64,000 nt of DNA from RGIG3009 sp045578425 (GTDB lineage: Bacteria; Bacillota; Clostridia; Oscillospirales; Acutalibacteraceae): assembly GCA_045578425.1 (NCBI GenBank), contig JAZNKF010000013.1:20702-84701 (forward strand), given 5' to 3'. How positions within the stretch are numbered: the first letter of the stretch is position 1; each line of letters opens with the position of its first letter. Below are positions 32,715 through 42,700 of this stretch, in pieces. The notes under the pieces were generated by a model. The model saw nothing but the letters and a program-made list of their open reading frames with translations. It was not told the DNA's origin and did no database searches. The position numbers and the translations under genes were made by a program.

Positions 32715-35126
32715 TTACTTAACTACCAAGTTGACCAGTTTTTGCGGAATATACAATTCTTTGACAATTTGCTTACCTGAAAGTTCGGGGGCAACACGCT
32801 CATGCTGTTTGGCAACCGCCAACACGTCGGCAGCGGCATCTTCCACGCCGACCACGATGCGTGCACGAATCTTACCGTTGACTTGCACCGCAATTTCGAC
32901 ACTGCTTTCCACGCATTTTGCAGGGTCAAACGTCGGCCACGGATGATAGGCAAGTTCTTCGCTGTTGCCAATGTACTCCCACAATTCTTCCGTAAGATGA
33001 GGGGCAAAGGGGTTAAGCAATTGCAACAACACGGCATATTCACCGCGAGTGACACCTTGGTTGGCAAAATCATTCATGAGAGCCATCATGGCGGCAATAG
33101 CGGTATTGAATTTTAGGTTTTCAATATCCTCGCTCACCTTACGAATGGTTTTGTGAATGGAGAGTTCCATTGAGGGGCGAATTTCGTCGCTGTCTTGTAT
33201 GCTGTCGGCCATCATCCACACGCGTTCCAAGAAACGTCCTGCACCGCGAATGCTCGCGCTCGACCACGGTGCCGCTTTTTCAAAGTCACCGATGAACATT
33301 TCGTACACACGCAAGGTATCGGCACCAAATTCGTTGACGATATCATCGGGGTTGACCACGTTGCCGCGGGATTTGGACATCTTTTCGCCGTTTTCGCCCA
33401 AAATCATACCATGGCTGGTACGTTTGGCGTACGGCTCGGCCGTGGGTACCACACCGATATCGTACAAGAATTTGTGCCAGAAACGGCTATATAACAAGTG
33501 CAACGTGGTGTGCTCCATACCGCCGTTATACCAGTTGACAGGTGTCCAGTACGAAAGCGCTTCCTTGGAAGCGAGTGCTTTGTCGTTGTGCGGGTCACAA
33601 TACCGCAGGAAATACCACGAAGAACCCGCCCATTGCGGCATGGTATCGGTTTCGCGTTTGGCGGGTGCGCCGCACTTGGGACACGTAGTGTTCACCCATT
33701 CGTCAATAGCTGCCAAGGGGGATTCGCCGTTGTCGGTCGGCTCATAACTATCCACTTTGGGCAAACGAATCGGTAACTGCTCTTCCGGTACGGCAACTTG
33801 ACCGCAGTGCGGGCAGTGAACAATCGGAATCGGTTCGCCCCAATAGCGTTGGCGAGAGAATACCCAGTCACGCAGTTTGTAGTTGACTTTGGTTTTACCG
33901 ATACCGTTTTTCTCCAAATGTTCGATAACGGCTGTTTTGGCTTCTTCCACCGTTTTGCCGTTTAGGAAACCGGAATTAACAAGAATACCGGTAGCACAAT
34001 CGGTGAAAGCCTCTTTTTCGACGTCGCCGCCTTTAACAACTTCCACGATGGGTAAACCAAATTTTTTAGCAAATTCCCAGTCACGCGTATCGTGCGCAGG
34101 AACCGCCATAATCGCACCGGTACCGTACGAAACCAACACATAGTCGGAAATGAAAATCGGAATATTTTCACCCGTCAACGGATTGACAGCGGTGACACCA
34201 TCCAAGCACACACCGCTTTTGTCTTTGGCGACTTCGGTGCGTTCAAAATCGGATTTTCTTGCAGCGGCTTCTTGATAAGCGCGCACCGCATCCACATTTT
34301 TGAGCAATCCGTTTTGTGCCCATTTTTCAATCAATTCATGCTCAGGCGAAACCACCATGTATGTAGCGCCAAACAAGGTATCGGGACGGGTGGTGTAAAC
34401 CACAATCGGTTCGCCCGCAGTGGTTTGGAAGGTTACCTCCGCACCGGTGGAACGGCCAATCCAGTTAATTTGTTGCGCGCGAACACGTTCGGGATAGTCC
34501 ACCAAAGACAAATCGTCGATAAGGCGTTGGGCATACGCCGTGATTTTGAGCATCCATTGGCTTTTTACTTTGCGCACCACTTCGCCGCCGCAACGTTCGC
34601 ACACGCCGCCGACAACTTCTTCATTCGCGAGAACACATTTGCATGAAGTGCACCAGTTGACCGCCATTTCTTTTTTGTATGCCAAGCCGTTTTTGAACAA
34701 TTGCAAGAAAATCCATTGCGTCCATTTGTAGTAAGCAGGGTCGGTGGTGTTGATTTCCCGCGTCCAGTCAAACGAAAGACCCAAACCTTGCAACTGCGAT
34801 TTGAAACGCGCTACATTGTTTTCGGTTACGATTTCGGGATGAATGTGGTTTTTGATGGCATAGTTTTCGGTCGGCAGGCCAAAAGCATCCCAACCCATCG
34901 GGTACAACACGTTATAGCCTTGCATGCGACGTTTACGCGAAACGACGTCCAAAGCGGTGTACGAACGAGGGTGTCCCACGTGCAAGCCTTGACCGGAAGG
35001 GTACGGGAATTCCACCAACGCAAAATACGCCGGTTTTTCGGTACTGTCTGATGCGGCAAACGTGTTTTCGGTTTCCCATTTGGTTTGCCATTTTTTCTCG
35101 ATTTCTGCGTGGTTATACTGTTTCAT
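32715..35126 (-). CDS. leuS: leucyl-tRNA synthetase
   Basis: An 803-residue class I synthetase that charges tRNA-Leu. The HIGH-type motif reads GLHVGHPRS and the KMSKS motif GEKMSKSRGNVVNP. The editing domain is present (VYTTRPDTLFGATY), with a zinc ribbon (CTSCKC, CERCGG; and CPHCGQ, CPKCGA). The C-terminal anticodon region LLNPFAPHLTEELWE is normal. It follows rsfS by 2 bases. No clear terminator precedes the rpsU promoter. Confidence 0.97.
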   Translation of the reverse strand: MKQYNHAEIEKKWQTKWETENTFAASDSTEKPAYFALVEFPYPSGQGLHVGHPRSYTALDVVSRKRRMQGYNVLYPMGWDAFGLPTENYAIKNHIHPEIVTENNVARFKSQLQGLGLSFDWTREINTTDPAYYKWTQWIFLQLFKNGLAYKKEMAVNWCTSCKCVLANEEVVGGVCERCGGEVVRKVKSQWMLKITAYAQRLIDDLSLVDYPERVRAQQINWIGRSTGAEVTFQTTAGEPIVVYTTRPDTLFGATYMVVSPEHELIEKWAQNGLLKNVDAVRAYQEAAARKSDFERTEVAKDKSGVCLDGVTAVNPLTGENIPIFISDYVLVSYGTGAIMAVPAHDTRDWEFAKKFGLPIVEVVKGGDVEKEAFTDCATGILVNSGFLNGKTVEEAKTAVIEHLEKNGIGKTKVNYKLRDWVFSRQRYWGEPIPIVHCPHCGQVAVPEEQLPIRLPKVDSYEPTDNGESPLAAIDEWVNTTCPKCGAPAKRETDTMPQWAGSSWYFLRYCDPHNDKALASKEALSYWTPVNWYNGGMEHTTLHLLYSRFWHKFLYDIGVVPTAEPYAKRTSHGMILGENGEKMSKSRGNVVNPDDIVNEFGADTLRVYEMFIGDFEKAAPWSSASIRGAGRFLERVWMMADSIQDSDEIRPSMELSIHKTIRKVSEDIENLKFNTAIAAMMALMNDFANQGVTRGEYAVLLQLLNPFAPHLTEELWEYIGNSEELAYHPWPTFDPAKCVESSVEIAVQVNGKIRARIVVGVEDAAADVLAVAKQHERVAPELSGKQIVKELYIPQKLVNLVVK

Positions 35127-35128
35127 GC

Positions 35129-35506
35129 TTATTCATCCTCCAAAAAGCTTGCCGTAGATACCGTCTGGGCATCCTGCCACAAGCGTTCCAAATCATAAAA
35201 ACGACGGGTGTCTTCCGAAAACACGTGAATGACAACCGTGCCGTAATCCAAAACGGTCCACAACGACGATTGATATCCTTCGGTACGTGACGGTTTAAAA
35301 TCGCGTTTGGATAAATCGGTGTCCAAGTAATCCACCAAAGCGCGGACATGCGTGGTGCTGTTACCGGTGGCCAGAATAAAATAATCGGCAAGCGAGGTAA
35401 TGTCACTGACTTTCAGCACATGAATATCTTCTGCTTTGTGCTCGTCCAAAGACTGCACAGCCGCTTTGACCAAGGTGAGTATTTGTTCATTGTTTGGTTG
35501 TGTCAT
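35129..35506 (-). CDS. rsfS: ribosomal silencing factor RsfS (YbeB/Iojap)
   Basis: A 125-residue protein with the RsfS pattern AAVQSLDEHKAEDIHVLKVS, LADYFILATGNSTTHVRALVD and WTVLDYGTVVIHVFSEDTR. RsfS binds L14 and blocks subunit joining in stationary phase. It lies between the LCP gene and leuS; nadD is two genes upstream, a common Firmicute arrangement. Confidence 0.94.
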   Translation of the reverse strand: MTQPNNEQILTLVKAAVQSLDEHKAEDIHVLKVSDITSLADYFILATGNSTTHVRALVDYLDTDLSKRDFKPSRTEGYQSSLWTVLDYGTVVIHVFSEDTRRFYDLERLWQDAQTVSTASFLEDE

Positions 35507-35514
35507 AGGGTAGA

Positions 35515-36690
35515 TTATTCCTCCGCTCCCTTAGTGATAACGTTTTGCTCGACAGCCATTTCCGACAACTTTTGCAAGTGAACGTTGGATTGGCCGCCAG
35601 TTGCCAGCTCGGTAATTTGCACATCGGCATCGGTAATGGCTTCGTCATACGGGTTAAAATATGTGTTCAGCGTGGTGAGCAGTTGCGCACGGTGTACACT
35701 GTAATACGAATCGGAGTTAAACGAAGTTACTTCTCCCGGCAACAGTTGCGCTGTCATGTTGTCGAGCGTTACTTTGCGCCAACTTTGCACGATGGACAAC
35801 ATATCATCTTTGGAAGTGCGCGTACGAATCGGGGTGGAACCACTCATTAACGGCAACAACGAATCTTCGGTGAGTTGTTCGTCGGTTTGCGCGCACAAGC
35901 GTTGGAACAATGCCAAGAAAACACGACGTTGCTTGACAATGCGCGAAATGTCACCTTGTACGCCTTTGTCGCGTTTGGTGATATAGGCCAATGCGGCGGT
36001 GCCGTCCAACGTGCGAACACCTTTTCCGTAAGTGGTTTCACCCAAAGTTATAGCAGCATCCAATTGAATGTCTACGCCGCCGAGCAAGTCAACAAACTTG
36101 ATAAACGTATCTTGCGGGAACATGAAGTAACCGTCCACCGGCAAGGAATATTGTTCGTTAAAAATAGCAATGACGTTATACGATGCCGAGCCCGCTTTTT
36201 GCGTGACGGTATGACCGGCTTTTTTGTGTTCTTCGATTTCGGCTTTGTAAATGCGTTTGCCTTCAAACTCACACCAATCCAGCGGTGCGGGTTTTCCCCA
36301 AACTTGACCCGCTTTTTTGGTTACCCACAATTCGTTATCGCCCAGGTAAGTATCTTGCGGTACTTCCAACACGTTAATGGTTTTCTTTTTCTTGTCGTGG
36401 CACAAAAGCATTAAACTTTCGGTGGGTGACGTTTCTTCTTCACCAAGCAATCCTACCACATAGTAAGCGACCTTATTTTGTAAGGCGGTAGGCGTAGTGT
36501 CGTACGCATTCACCGTCGATTCGGTATTATCTTTTTTGCCGGAGGTTTGTGTTAACGCACGGGCTGTGACAAAAACAAATACCAACAGCAACACGCAAAA
36601 AACAATTAAGGAAATTATCAACACGCGACGCCCTTGGTCAGCCTTTTTGCGAGCAGGTTGTTTTTTCTTGCTACGAGTATCCTTTGCCAT
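35515..36690 (-). CDS. LytR-CpsA-Psr family protein with divergent active site
   Basis: A 391-residue membrane protein: cytoplasmic Lys/Arg-rich tail, one TM helix (about 23-45), and an extracellular LCP domain (about 75-330) with a C-terminal extension. LCP enzymes ligate wall polymers to peptidoglycan. The fold markers are visible (VDGYFMFPQDTFIKFVDLLG, GGVDIQ, RTLDGTAALAYI, GDISR). However, key sites differ from canonical members: VPQDTYLG replaces the PRD motif (Gln112 for Arg), TESLML replaces the first DT pair, and the ITKRD...KQR block alters the usual R-x-R...RQQ. Function may be altered or lost. Confidence 0.8.
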   Translation of the reverse strand: MAKDTRSKKKQPARKKADQGRRVLIISLIVFCVLLLVFVFVTARALTQTSGKKDNTESTVNAYDTTPTALQNKVAYYVVGLLGEEETSPTESLMLLCHDKKKKTINVLEVPQDTYLGDNELWVTKKAGQVWGKPAPLDWCEFEGKRIYKAEIEEHKKAGHTVTQKAGSASYNVIAIFNEQYSLPVDGYFMFPQDTFIKFVDLLGGVDIQLDAAITLGETTYGKGVRTLDGTAALAYITKRDKGVQGDISRIVKQRRVFLALFQRLCAQTDEQLTEDSLLPLMSGSTPIRTRTSKDDMLSIVQSWRKVTLDNMTAQLLPGEVTSFNSDSYYSVHRAQLLTTLNTYFNPYDEAITDADVQITELATGGQSNVHLQKLSEMAVEQNVITKGAEE

Positions 36691-36691
36691 G

Positions 36692-37870
36692 TTAATCCTC
36701 CTTAAATTCTTGATAACAGGCGAGTGTATCGGGATGTACGGGCCGATTTTGCTCGTTTAAATCCCGAATGGTATATTCCAGCGCATACCGCATGGCGGCG
36801 CGCCAATCTTGCTCGGTAAGGGTGCGCATGATTTCCACATCGGGATAGTCACGGTCCGCCGAAGTGAAATCCGCCAAATACAGCACGATTTCCGGCATGG
36901 TCATGCCGGCGCGACCCGTGGTATGATAACGCACCGGACCCAAAATTTCTGCATCCGTAATTCCCAAAATGTGTTCCAAAAACACGGCACCGGAACGGGC
37001 GTGCCACAACTTGGGAGCACCCTGTTCCACAGCGTCTAACAGTATACCAAATTCTTTTAAAATTTGCAACTGGGAATCTGCATCCGTATCTTTTAAAATA
37101 TCGTGCAACAGCCCCGCCGTGTACGCTTTTTGTGGGTCGGTACCGTATTTTTTTGCCAAGTGTTTAGCTTGTTTTGCCACTTCCAAGGAATGATGAAACC
37201 GTTTTGGTGTTAATCGTCCACGCAAAATGTCCACATACTGTTCCTCTTCGTTGCAATAAGTTTTATGGGTAGTATACAACTGTTTTTTTACAATATACTC
37301 TTCCACCAAGGGCGGTACCCAATCGGTAATTTTTTCTCCCAAAGCCGCTTTTTGGCGAATTTCCGTAGAGGAAATTTCTATAAGCGGAATAGCTTCCACC
37401 ACACAGCGTGCGCCTTGTTGTTCCAAAGTTTTGGCATACTCTCGTAGTTTTTCGGCAGTTGCCTCATCACGCGGTGCGGCACACAACGTTGCCAGACGAA
37501 TAATGTCCGCAAACCGATGCCACGTACTTAACGTTAAAAACATATCGGCGCCTGTCAGTAAAAACAACTCAGCATCAGGATATTGTTTTTGCATGGCTTC
37601 CAAAGTGAATATAGTAAAACTTGCACCGCGGCGGTTGATTTCAAAATCCGATACGGTAAGTTCGGGGTATGGCTCGCACGCCAAACGACACATTGCCAAA
37701 CGGTCAACCGCGGGGGCCAAGTCCGTTTTGAGTTTATGCGGCGGAACAAAGGTGGGCATAAGCACCACACGGTCCAAGGAAAGTCGCGCGGCAAATTCCC
37801 GTGCTAACTGAATGTGACCGTTATGAATCGGGTCGAACGTTCCGCCAAATAAAGCAATGCGCTGTGCCAT
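36692..37870 (-). CDS. nadD: NadD-YqeK fusion: nicotinate-nucleotide adenylyltransferase plus HD-domain Ap4A hydrolase
   Basis: A 392-residue two-domain protein. The first part (about 1-195) is NadD, with GGTFDPIHNGH and ISSTEIRQKAA, making NaAD from nicotinate mononucleotide and ATP. The second part (about 210-390) is an HD domain with HHSLEVAKQAKHLAKKYG, AGLLHDILKDTDAD and VRYHTTGRAGM, matching YqeK, which symmetrically cleaves Ap4A. In B. subtilis these are separate adjacent genes, so this is a natural fusion. ATG 37870 follows AAAGG. The cluster yhbY-nadD/yqeK-LCP-rsfS is the usual yqeK-yqeL neighbourhood. Confidence 0.92.
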   Translation of the reverse strand: MAQRIALFGGTFDPIHNGHIQLAREFAARLSLDRVVLMPTFVPPHKLKTDLAPAVDRLAMCRLACEPYPELTVSDFEINRRGASFTIFTLEAMQKQYPDAELFLLTGADMFLTLSTWHRFADIIRLATLCAAPRDEATAEKLREYAKTLEQQGARCVVEAIPLIEISSTEIRQKAALGEKITDWVPPLVEEYIVKKQLYTTHKTYCNEEEQYVDILRGRLTPKRFHHSLEVAKQAKHLAKKYGTDPQKAYTAGLLHDILKDTDADSQLQILKEFGILLDAVEQGAPKLWHARSGAVFLEHILGITDAEILGPVRYHTTGRAGMTMPEIVLYLADFTSADRDYPDVEIMRTLTEQDWRAAMRYALEYTIRDLNEQNRPVHPDTLACYQEFKED

Positions 37871-37875
37871 AGAAT

Positions 37876-38172
37876 TCACCTTTCTCGCGGTAAAATAATT
37901 TTGGGTTCCTCGGGATGACGGCGGTAAAGTACAAATACCCTGCCGATAACTTGTACCACTTCGGCATTAACCGAGGCGGCAATGGTTTCTGCCACCTCAC
38001 GCACCGTTTGGGGTGCTGTGGGTAACACACGTCCTTGAATCAATTCCCGTGCCGTGAGCGCATCGTCGGCTTGTTTGCAAACCGTGGCGGAAATACCGCC
38101 TTTACCGACGTGCAAAATATCTTCTAAATGATTGGCTAAACCGCGCAAATAAGCACGTTGTTTACTGGTCAT
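37876..38172 (-). CDS. yhbY: YhbY family RNA-binding ribosome assembly protein
   Basis: A 98-residue CRM-domain protein (MTSKQRAYLRGLANHLEDIL, HVGKGGIS, GRVFVLYRRHPEEPKIILP). YhbY/YqeI proteins bind pre-50S particles. It sits just after rdgB and before nadD, standard for Firmicutes. Confidence 0.92.
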   Translation of the reverse strand: MTSKQRAYLRGLANHLEDILHVGKGGISATVCKQADDALTARELIQGRVLPTAPQTVREVAETIAASVNAEVVQVIGRVFVLYRRHPEEPKIILPRER

Positions 38173-38173
38173 A

Positions 38174-38773
38174 TTATTCTCCTCCCAGTCGCTTTTCTAA
38201 CAACACTCGAAAACGTCGCAACGCTTCGCCGCGATGGCTAATGGCATCTTTTTCAGCCGGTGTGAGTTCGGCCGTTGTTTTTTCTCCTACCAAAAACAAC
38301 GGGTCATACCCAAAACCGTTTGTCCCGCGTTCTTCGTATCCAATGCGACCGTGAACTGTCCCCTCGGCGGTGATGGGGTCGCTCCCGTCCGGAAAAACGC
38401 AGCATACGGCGCATACAAATTGTGCGGTGCGTTTTTCAAACGGAACGTCTTTTAACGCTGCCAACAATTTGTCGTTACATTCTTTGTCCGTGCCGTTAGG
38501 ACCGGCATACCGCGCCGAGTAAATACCGGGTGCACCGTCCAGCGCGTCCACCGTCAAGCCGGAATCATCCGCAATGGCAGGGAGCCCCGTTACGGCGCAG
38601 GCGGATGCCGCTTTGAGATACGCATTTTCGGCAAACGTGGTACCGGTTTCTTCCACTTCCGGCAAAGAGATTCCCAAATCTTTATCGGTTACCGCCTCAA
38701 TGCCGAGCGGTTCCAAGATGCGGGAAAGTTCGGCTAATTTATGAGCATTATGTGTCGCAATAATGTATCGCAT
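38174..38773 (-). CDS. rdgB: RdgB/HAM1 non-canonical purine NTP pyrophosphatase
   Basis: A 199-residue enzyme that removes ITP, dITP and XTP from nucleotide pools. The N-terminal motif IIATHNAHKLAEL and the central signature AIADDSGLTVDALDGAPGIY are clear. ATG 38773 gives the usual length; the preceding in-frame extension is proline-rich and overlaps ftsY. ftsY ends 8 bases upstream. Confidence 0.94.
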   Translation of the reverse strand: MRYIIATHNAHKLAELSRILEPLGIEAVTDKDLGISLPEVEETGTTFAENAYLKAASACAVTGLPAIADDSGLTVDALDGAPGIYSARYAGPNGTDKECNDKLLAALKDVPFEKRTAQFVCAVCCVFPDGSDPITAEGTVHGRIGYEERGTNGFGYDPLFLVGEKTTAELTPAEKDAISHRGEALRRFRVLLEKRLGGE

Positions 38774-38780
38774 CGTATTC

Positions 38781-39689
38781 TCACTCCCCAAACAAAGCTT
38801 CGGCAAAGGCGGCGGCGTCAAAGGGTTGCAAATCGTCAATCCCCTCGCCTACGCCAATGTATTTGACAGGTACGTTCAGTTCTTCGTGCACGGTGAGGAC
38901 CACACCGCCACGTGCCGTACCGTCCAACTTGGTCAGCACAATCCCGGTAATGCCCGCAACTTGTAAAAATTCCCGTGCTTGGTTGACAGCGTTTTGTCCG
39001 GTGGTGGCATCCAATACCAACAACACTTCGCACGAGGCATTCGGCAATTCGCGGTCGATTACCCGACGAATTTTTGCCAATTCTTCCATTAAATTCTTTT
39101 TATTATGCAACCGTCCCGCTGTATCACAAATGACGACGTCCATGTTTCGCGCTTTGGCAGCAGAAATGGCATCAAATACCACCGCCGCAGGGTCGGCATT
39201 TGCCGTGTGTTTTACCAAATCCACTCCGGCGCGCTGTGCCCAAACTTCCAGCTGTTCAATGGCGGCGGCACGGAAGGTGTCCGCCGCACCGAGCAATACT
39301 TTTTTGTCGTTGGCTTTGAGCCCGGCTGCCAATTTGCCGATGGTGGTGGTTTTTCCCACACCATTGACACCGATAACCAGCACCACCGACGGTGTGGTAT
39401 CCAAGTGCAACGAAGCATCCCCGCTTAACATATCCTCGACAATTTCGCGCAACATACCGCGAATAGCGGCAGGGTCGGTTTCGCCCCGTTCTTTGACCAA
39501 GGTGCGCAATTGTTCGCACAACGCGTCAGCGGTGGCAACACCGACATCTGCTGTTATCAGTATTTCTTGCAGTTCCTCAAACAATTCTTCATCAATTTTC
39601 GTAAAGGCACGCAACATACCGTTGACGGTACCCATTAAAGAGTCTCGCGTTTTGCGCAAGCCACTGCTGATTTTGCTGAAAAAGCCCAT
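38781..39689 (-). CDS. ftsY: signal recognition particle receptor FtsY
   Basis: A 302-residue NG-domain GTPase that docks SRP-ribosome complexes at SecYEG. GTPase motifs are GVNGVGKTTTIGKLA (G1), DTFRAAAIEQL (G2), CDTAGRLHNKK (G3), TKLDGTARGG (G4). The acidic A domain seen in E. coli is absent, as in most Gram-positives. It follows smc by 13 bases. Confidence 0.96.
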   Translation of the reverse strand: MGFFSKISSGLRKTRDSLMGTVNGMLRAFTKIDEELFEELQEILITADVGVATADALCEQLRTLVKERGETDPAAIRGMLREIVEDMLSGDASLHLDTTPSVVLVIGVNGVGKTTTIGKLAAGLKANDKKVLLGAADTFRAAAIEQLEVWAQRAGVDLVKHTANADPAAVVFDAISAAKARNMDVVICDTAGRLHNKKNLMEELAKIRRVIDRELPNASCEVLLVLDATTGQNAVNQAREFLQVAGITGIVLTKLDGTARGGVVLTVHEELNVPVKYIGVGEGIDDLQPFDAAAFAEALFGE

Positions 39690-39702
39690 GGTTTATCCTT
39701 TC

Positions 39703-42700
39703 TTATTGCGCGTTACCCGAAATACCGAGTTTGGCCTCCACTTCGCTGACGCGCAGTTCTAACAGTTTTGAAATGCCTTGTTCCTGCATGGTGACACCAT
39801 ACAAAATGTCGGCTTCTTCCATCGTGCCGCGACGGTGCGTAATAACAATAAACTGCGTATTACGGCACATACGGCGCAAGTATTGCGCATAGCGGTCCAC
39901 ATTGACGTCGTCAAGCGCGGCTTCCACTTCGTCCAACACGCAAAACGGCGAGGGGGTAACTTTTAAAATAGCAAACAACAATGCGGTTGCTACCAACGAT
40001 TTTTCACCGCCTGACAAAGCATCCATATTAAGGATAACTTTTCCGGGCGGTTGTGCGTGCATTTCAATGCCCGAGTGCAAAATATCCGTAGGGTCGGTCA
40101 ACACGAGTTCGGCGTTACCGCCGCCAAACAAATCGCGGAATACTTCGCCGAAATGTTCGTTGATTTGGCGGAATCGCTCCAAGAACATGTCCTTCATCTG
40201 TGCGGTAAGGTCGCCGATAAGTTTGAGCAATTCTTCGCGCGAAACTTCCACGTCGTGCACTTGTTCGCTCAAAAATTCGTACCGTTCGCTGACTTCTTTG
40301 TATTCTTCAATGGCGTCCACGTTCACACTGCCGAGTGCGCGGATTTTGTTTTTGAGTTCCGCCAAACGGCGCGTAGCTTCTGCCATGTTTTCAATCGGCG
40401 CCGCGCAGTCCTCTGCCTCGCTGCGCGTCAGTTCATATTCTTCGTACAAGCGATTGAGAATGGTTTCGGTTTCTTTTTGGGCGGCGGCGCATTTTTCTTC
40501 CAAACGAGCGGCTTCGCGGCCCGCGAGTTCGCGTTCGTCTGCTTTTTCACGACTGGTTTGGCGCCATGCCGTTTGTTGTGCTTCGCCTTGCATCCGCTGT
40601 GCTGCCAAAGCGGTGATTTGTTCGCTCGCTTCCTTTGCCAAACGGCGCATTTCGGCTGCTTGCAATGCAAGCAACTCGGCTTGCTCTTCGTATTCTTTGT
40701 TGCGTACCAACAATTGTTCGATTTGTTGTTCGGTGGCACTGCGAATACCCGTTTGATCGGCTTGACGGCTACGCAATTCTTCAACAGCTTCGCGGATACC
40801 CTCAATTTCTTTTTCCAACGCCACAACCGCCAATTTTTGGTCGGCAATGCGCGCGGAAAGCGCTTCGCGTTCCGCGGTGATTTTTTGACGTCCGCCGCCA
40901 AGAGATGCCACTTCGTTTTCTAACACATTTTTACGTTCATTGACGGTCTGCGATTGTGTGGCGGATTTTTCAATGACTTCACGATGCTCTGCCGAACGAC
41001 GGTTAAGTTCGGCAATTTCGCGGTTACATTCTTCCACGGCGGCAGTCAACGCTTCTGCCACTTGCGTTAAACGGTGACATTCGCCCTCGACGCGGATCTT
41101 ATCTTCCGTCGCGGTGGAAAGTTCGCCTTGTGCACCCGAAAGTTGTGCACTGACAGCCGATACTTCTTCTTGCAATGCTTTGAGCGCTTCTCCTGCTTTT
41201 TCGGCTTTTTCGGAAAGTGCCGCTTTTTCGGTTTGTAACCGTTCGATTTCACTTCGGCGGGAAAGCAAACCGGCACCTTTAACGTGGGAACCACCTGTCA
41301 GCGAACCGCCCGCATTAACTACTTGCCCGTCCAGTGTAACAATGCGGAAACGATAACCGTATTTGCGGGCAATCACCACGGCATAGTCCAAATCTTCTGC
41401 CACCGCAATGCGGCCCAGCAAACTGCGCGCAATTTGCTCATATTGGCTGTCGACTGTAACGAGTGACGAAGCAATGCCGACAAAGCCGTTTTCGTTCTCT
41501 AACCCTTTTTCGGTAAGCAGGGTGCCTTTTGTCGTTTGAATCGGCAAGAAGGTGGCGCGACCGCCGTTGCTTTTTTTCAAAAATTCAATACCGCGTTTGG
41601 CATCTTCTTCACGGTCACACACAATGTTTTGTGCGGCACCGCCCAAAGCGGTTTCAATCGCCAAAGCATAGGTGCCTTCGGCATGAATAAGGCGGGAAAC
41701 CGGTCCGTGAATACCGCGCAGTTCGCCACGCTCGGATTGTTTGACAACACTCTTAACACTTTGGGAGAAGCCTTCTAAATTACGTTCCATTTCTTCCAGC
41801 AAACGGATACGGTGTTGTTTTTCTTCTACGTCCAATGCCAAGCGGTCCGCCTCGTGGCGAGCGGTTTCCAGTTTGGCGGTACGGGAAGCATGGCGCATTT
41901 CAAAACCGCGTACGGCGTTTTGCAACTCTTCGGTTTTTTCAGTCAAATGATGCAAATCGTCTTCGCAAGCCTGTTGCTCGCGCACGGTTTCTTCGCGCTG
42001 GGCAGTACGTGCCGCCAACGTTTCGGTCACTTGCGACAAACGCAACGTGATTTCGGCAAGCGAGGATTCGGCGGTAACCGATTGCACCCGCAAATCGGAA
42101 AGCTCGGCCACACACTCGGCAATTTGGTTATTGAGTTGCTCAATTTTACCCGAGACCTCTTCGTTACTGCGTTGCAAGGCGGTCCATTCTTCTGCCAGCT
42201 CCAACTGCAAGCGTTGGCATTCGGCAATGGCTTGTTGCTTTTGCTCGATTTCTTCGTTGCGAACGGCAATGGTTTCTTCCAAACGCAAGGTGCCTTGTTC
42301 GGCTTCTTGCAATTCACTCCGCAAGCGGGCAATGTTTTCTTCGTTATGGCTTTTGTCATTACGCAACAAATCGGCATTACCGAGTAAACGCACGGCCTCT
42401 TCTTCTTTGCCACCCGCTTCGGTGCGTAATTGTTCCATTTGCGCCGAAAGTGCTCTGCCTTGTTCGGCAGATTGTTCCATTTGTTGCTCAATCGCATCAA
42501 TGGCGGCACCTGCGGCATCGTATTGCGTACGCGCCAGTTCCAATTTGCTGTCCAGTTCCCGCAACGTTTCACGGGAGCGTTCCATCGTATTGAGCCATAC
42601 GCCGATTTCCAAGCCTTTTTTCTCGGAAGCATATTCCAAATATTTTTTAGCTTTTTCGGATTGTTGTTTAAGAGGACCGACACGTTCTTCAAGTTCTTGC

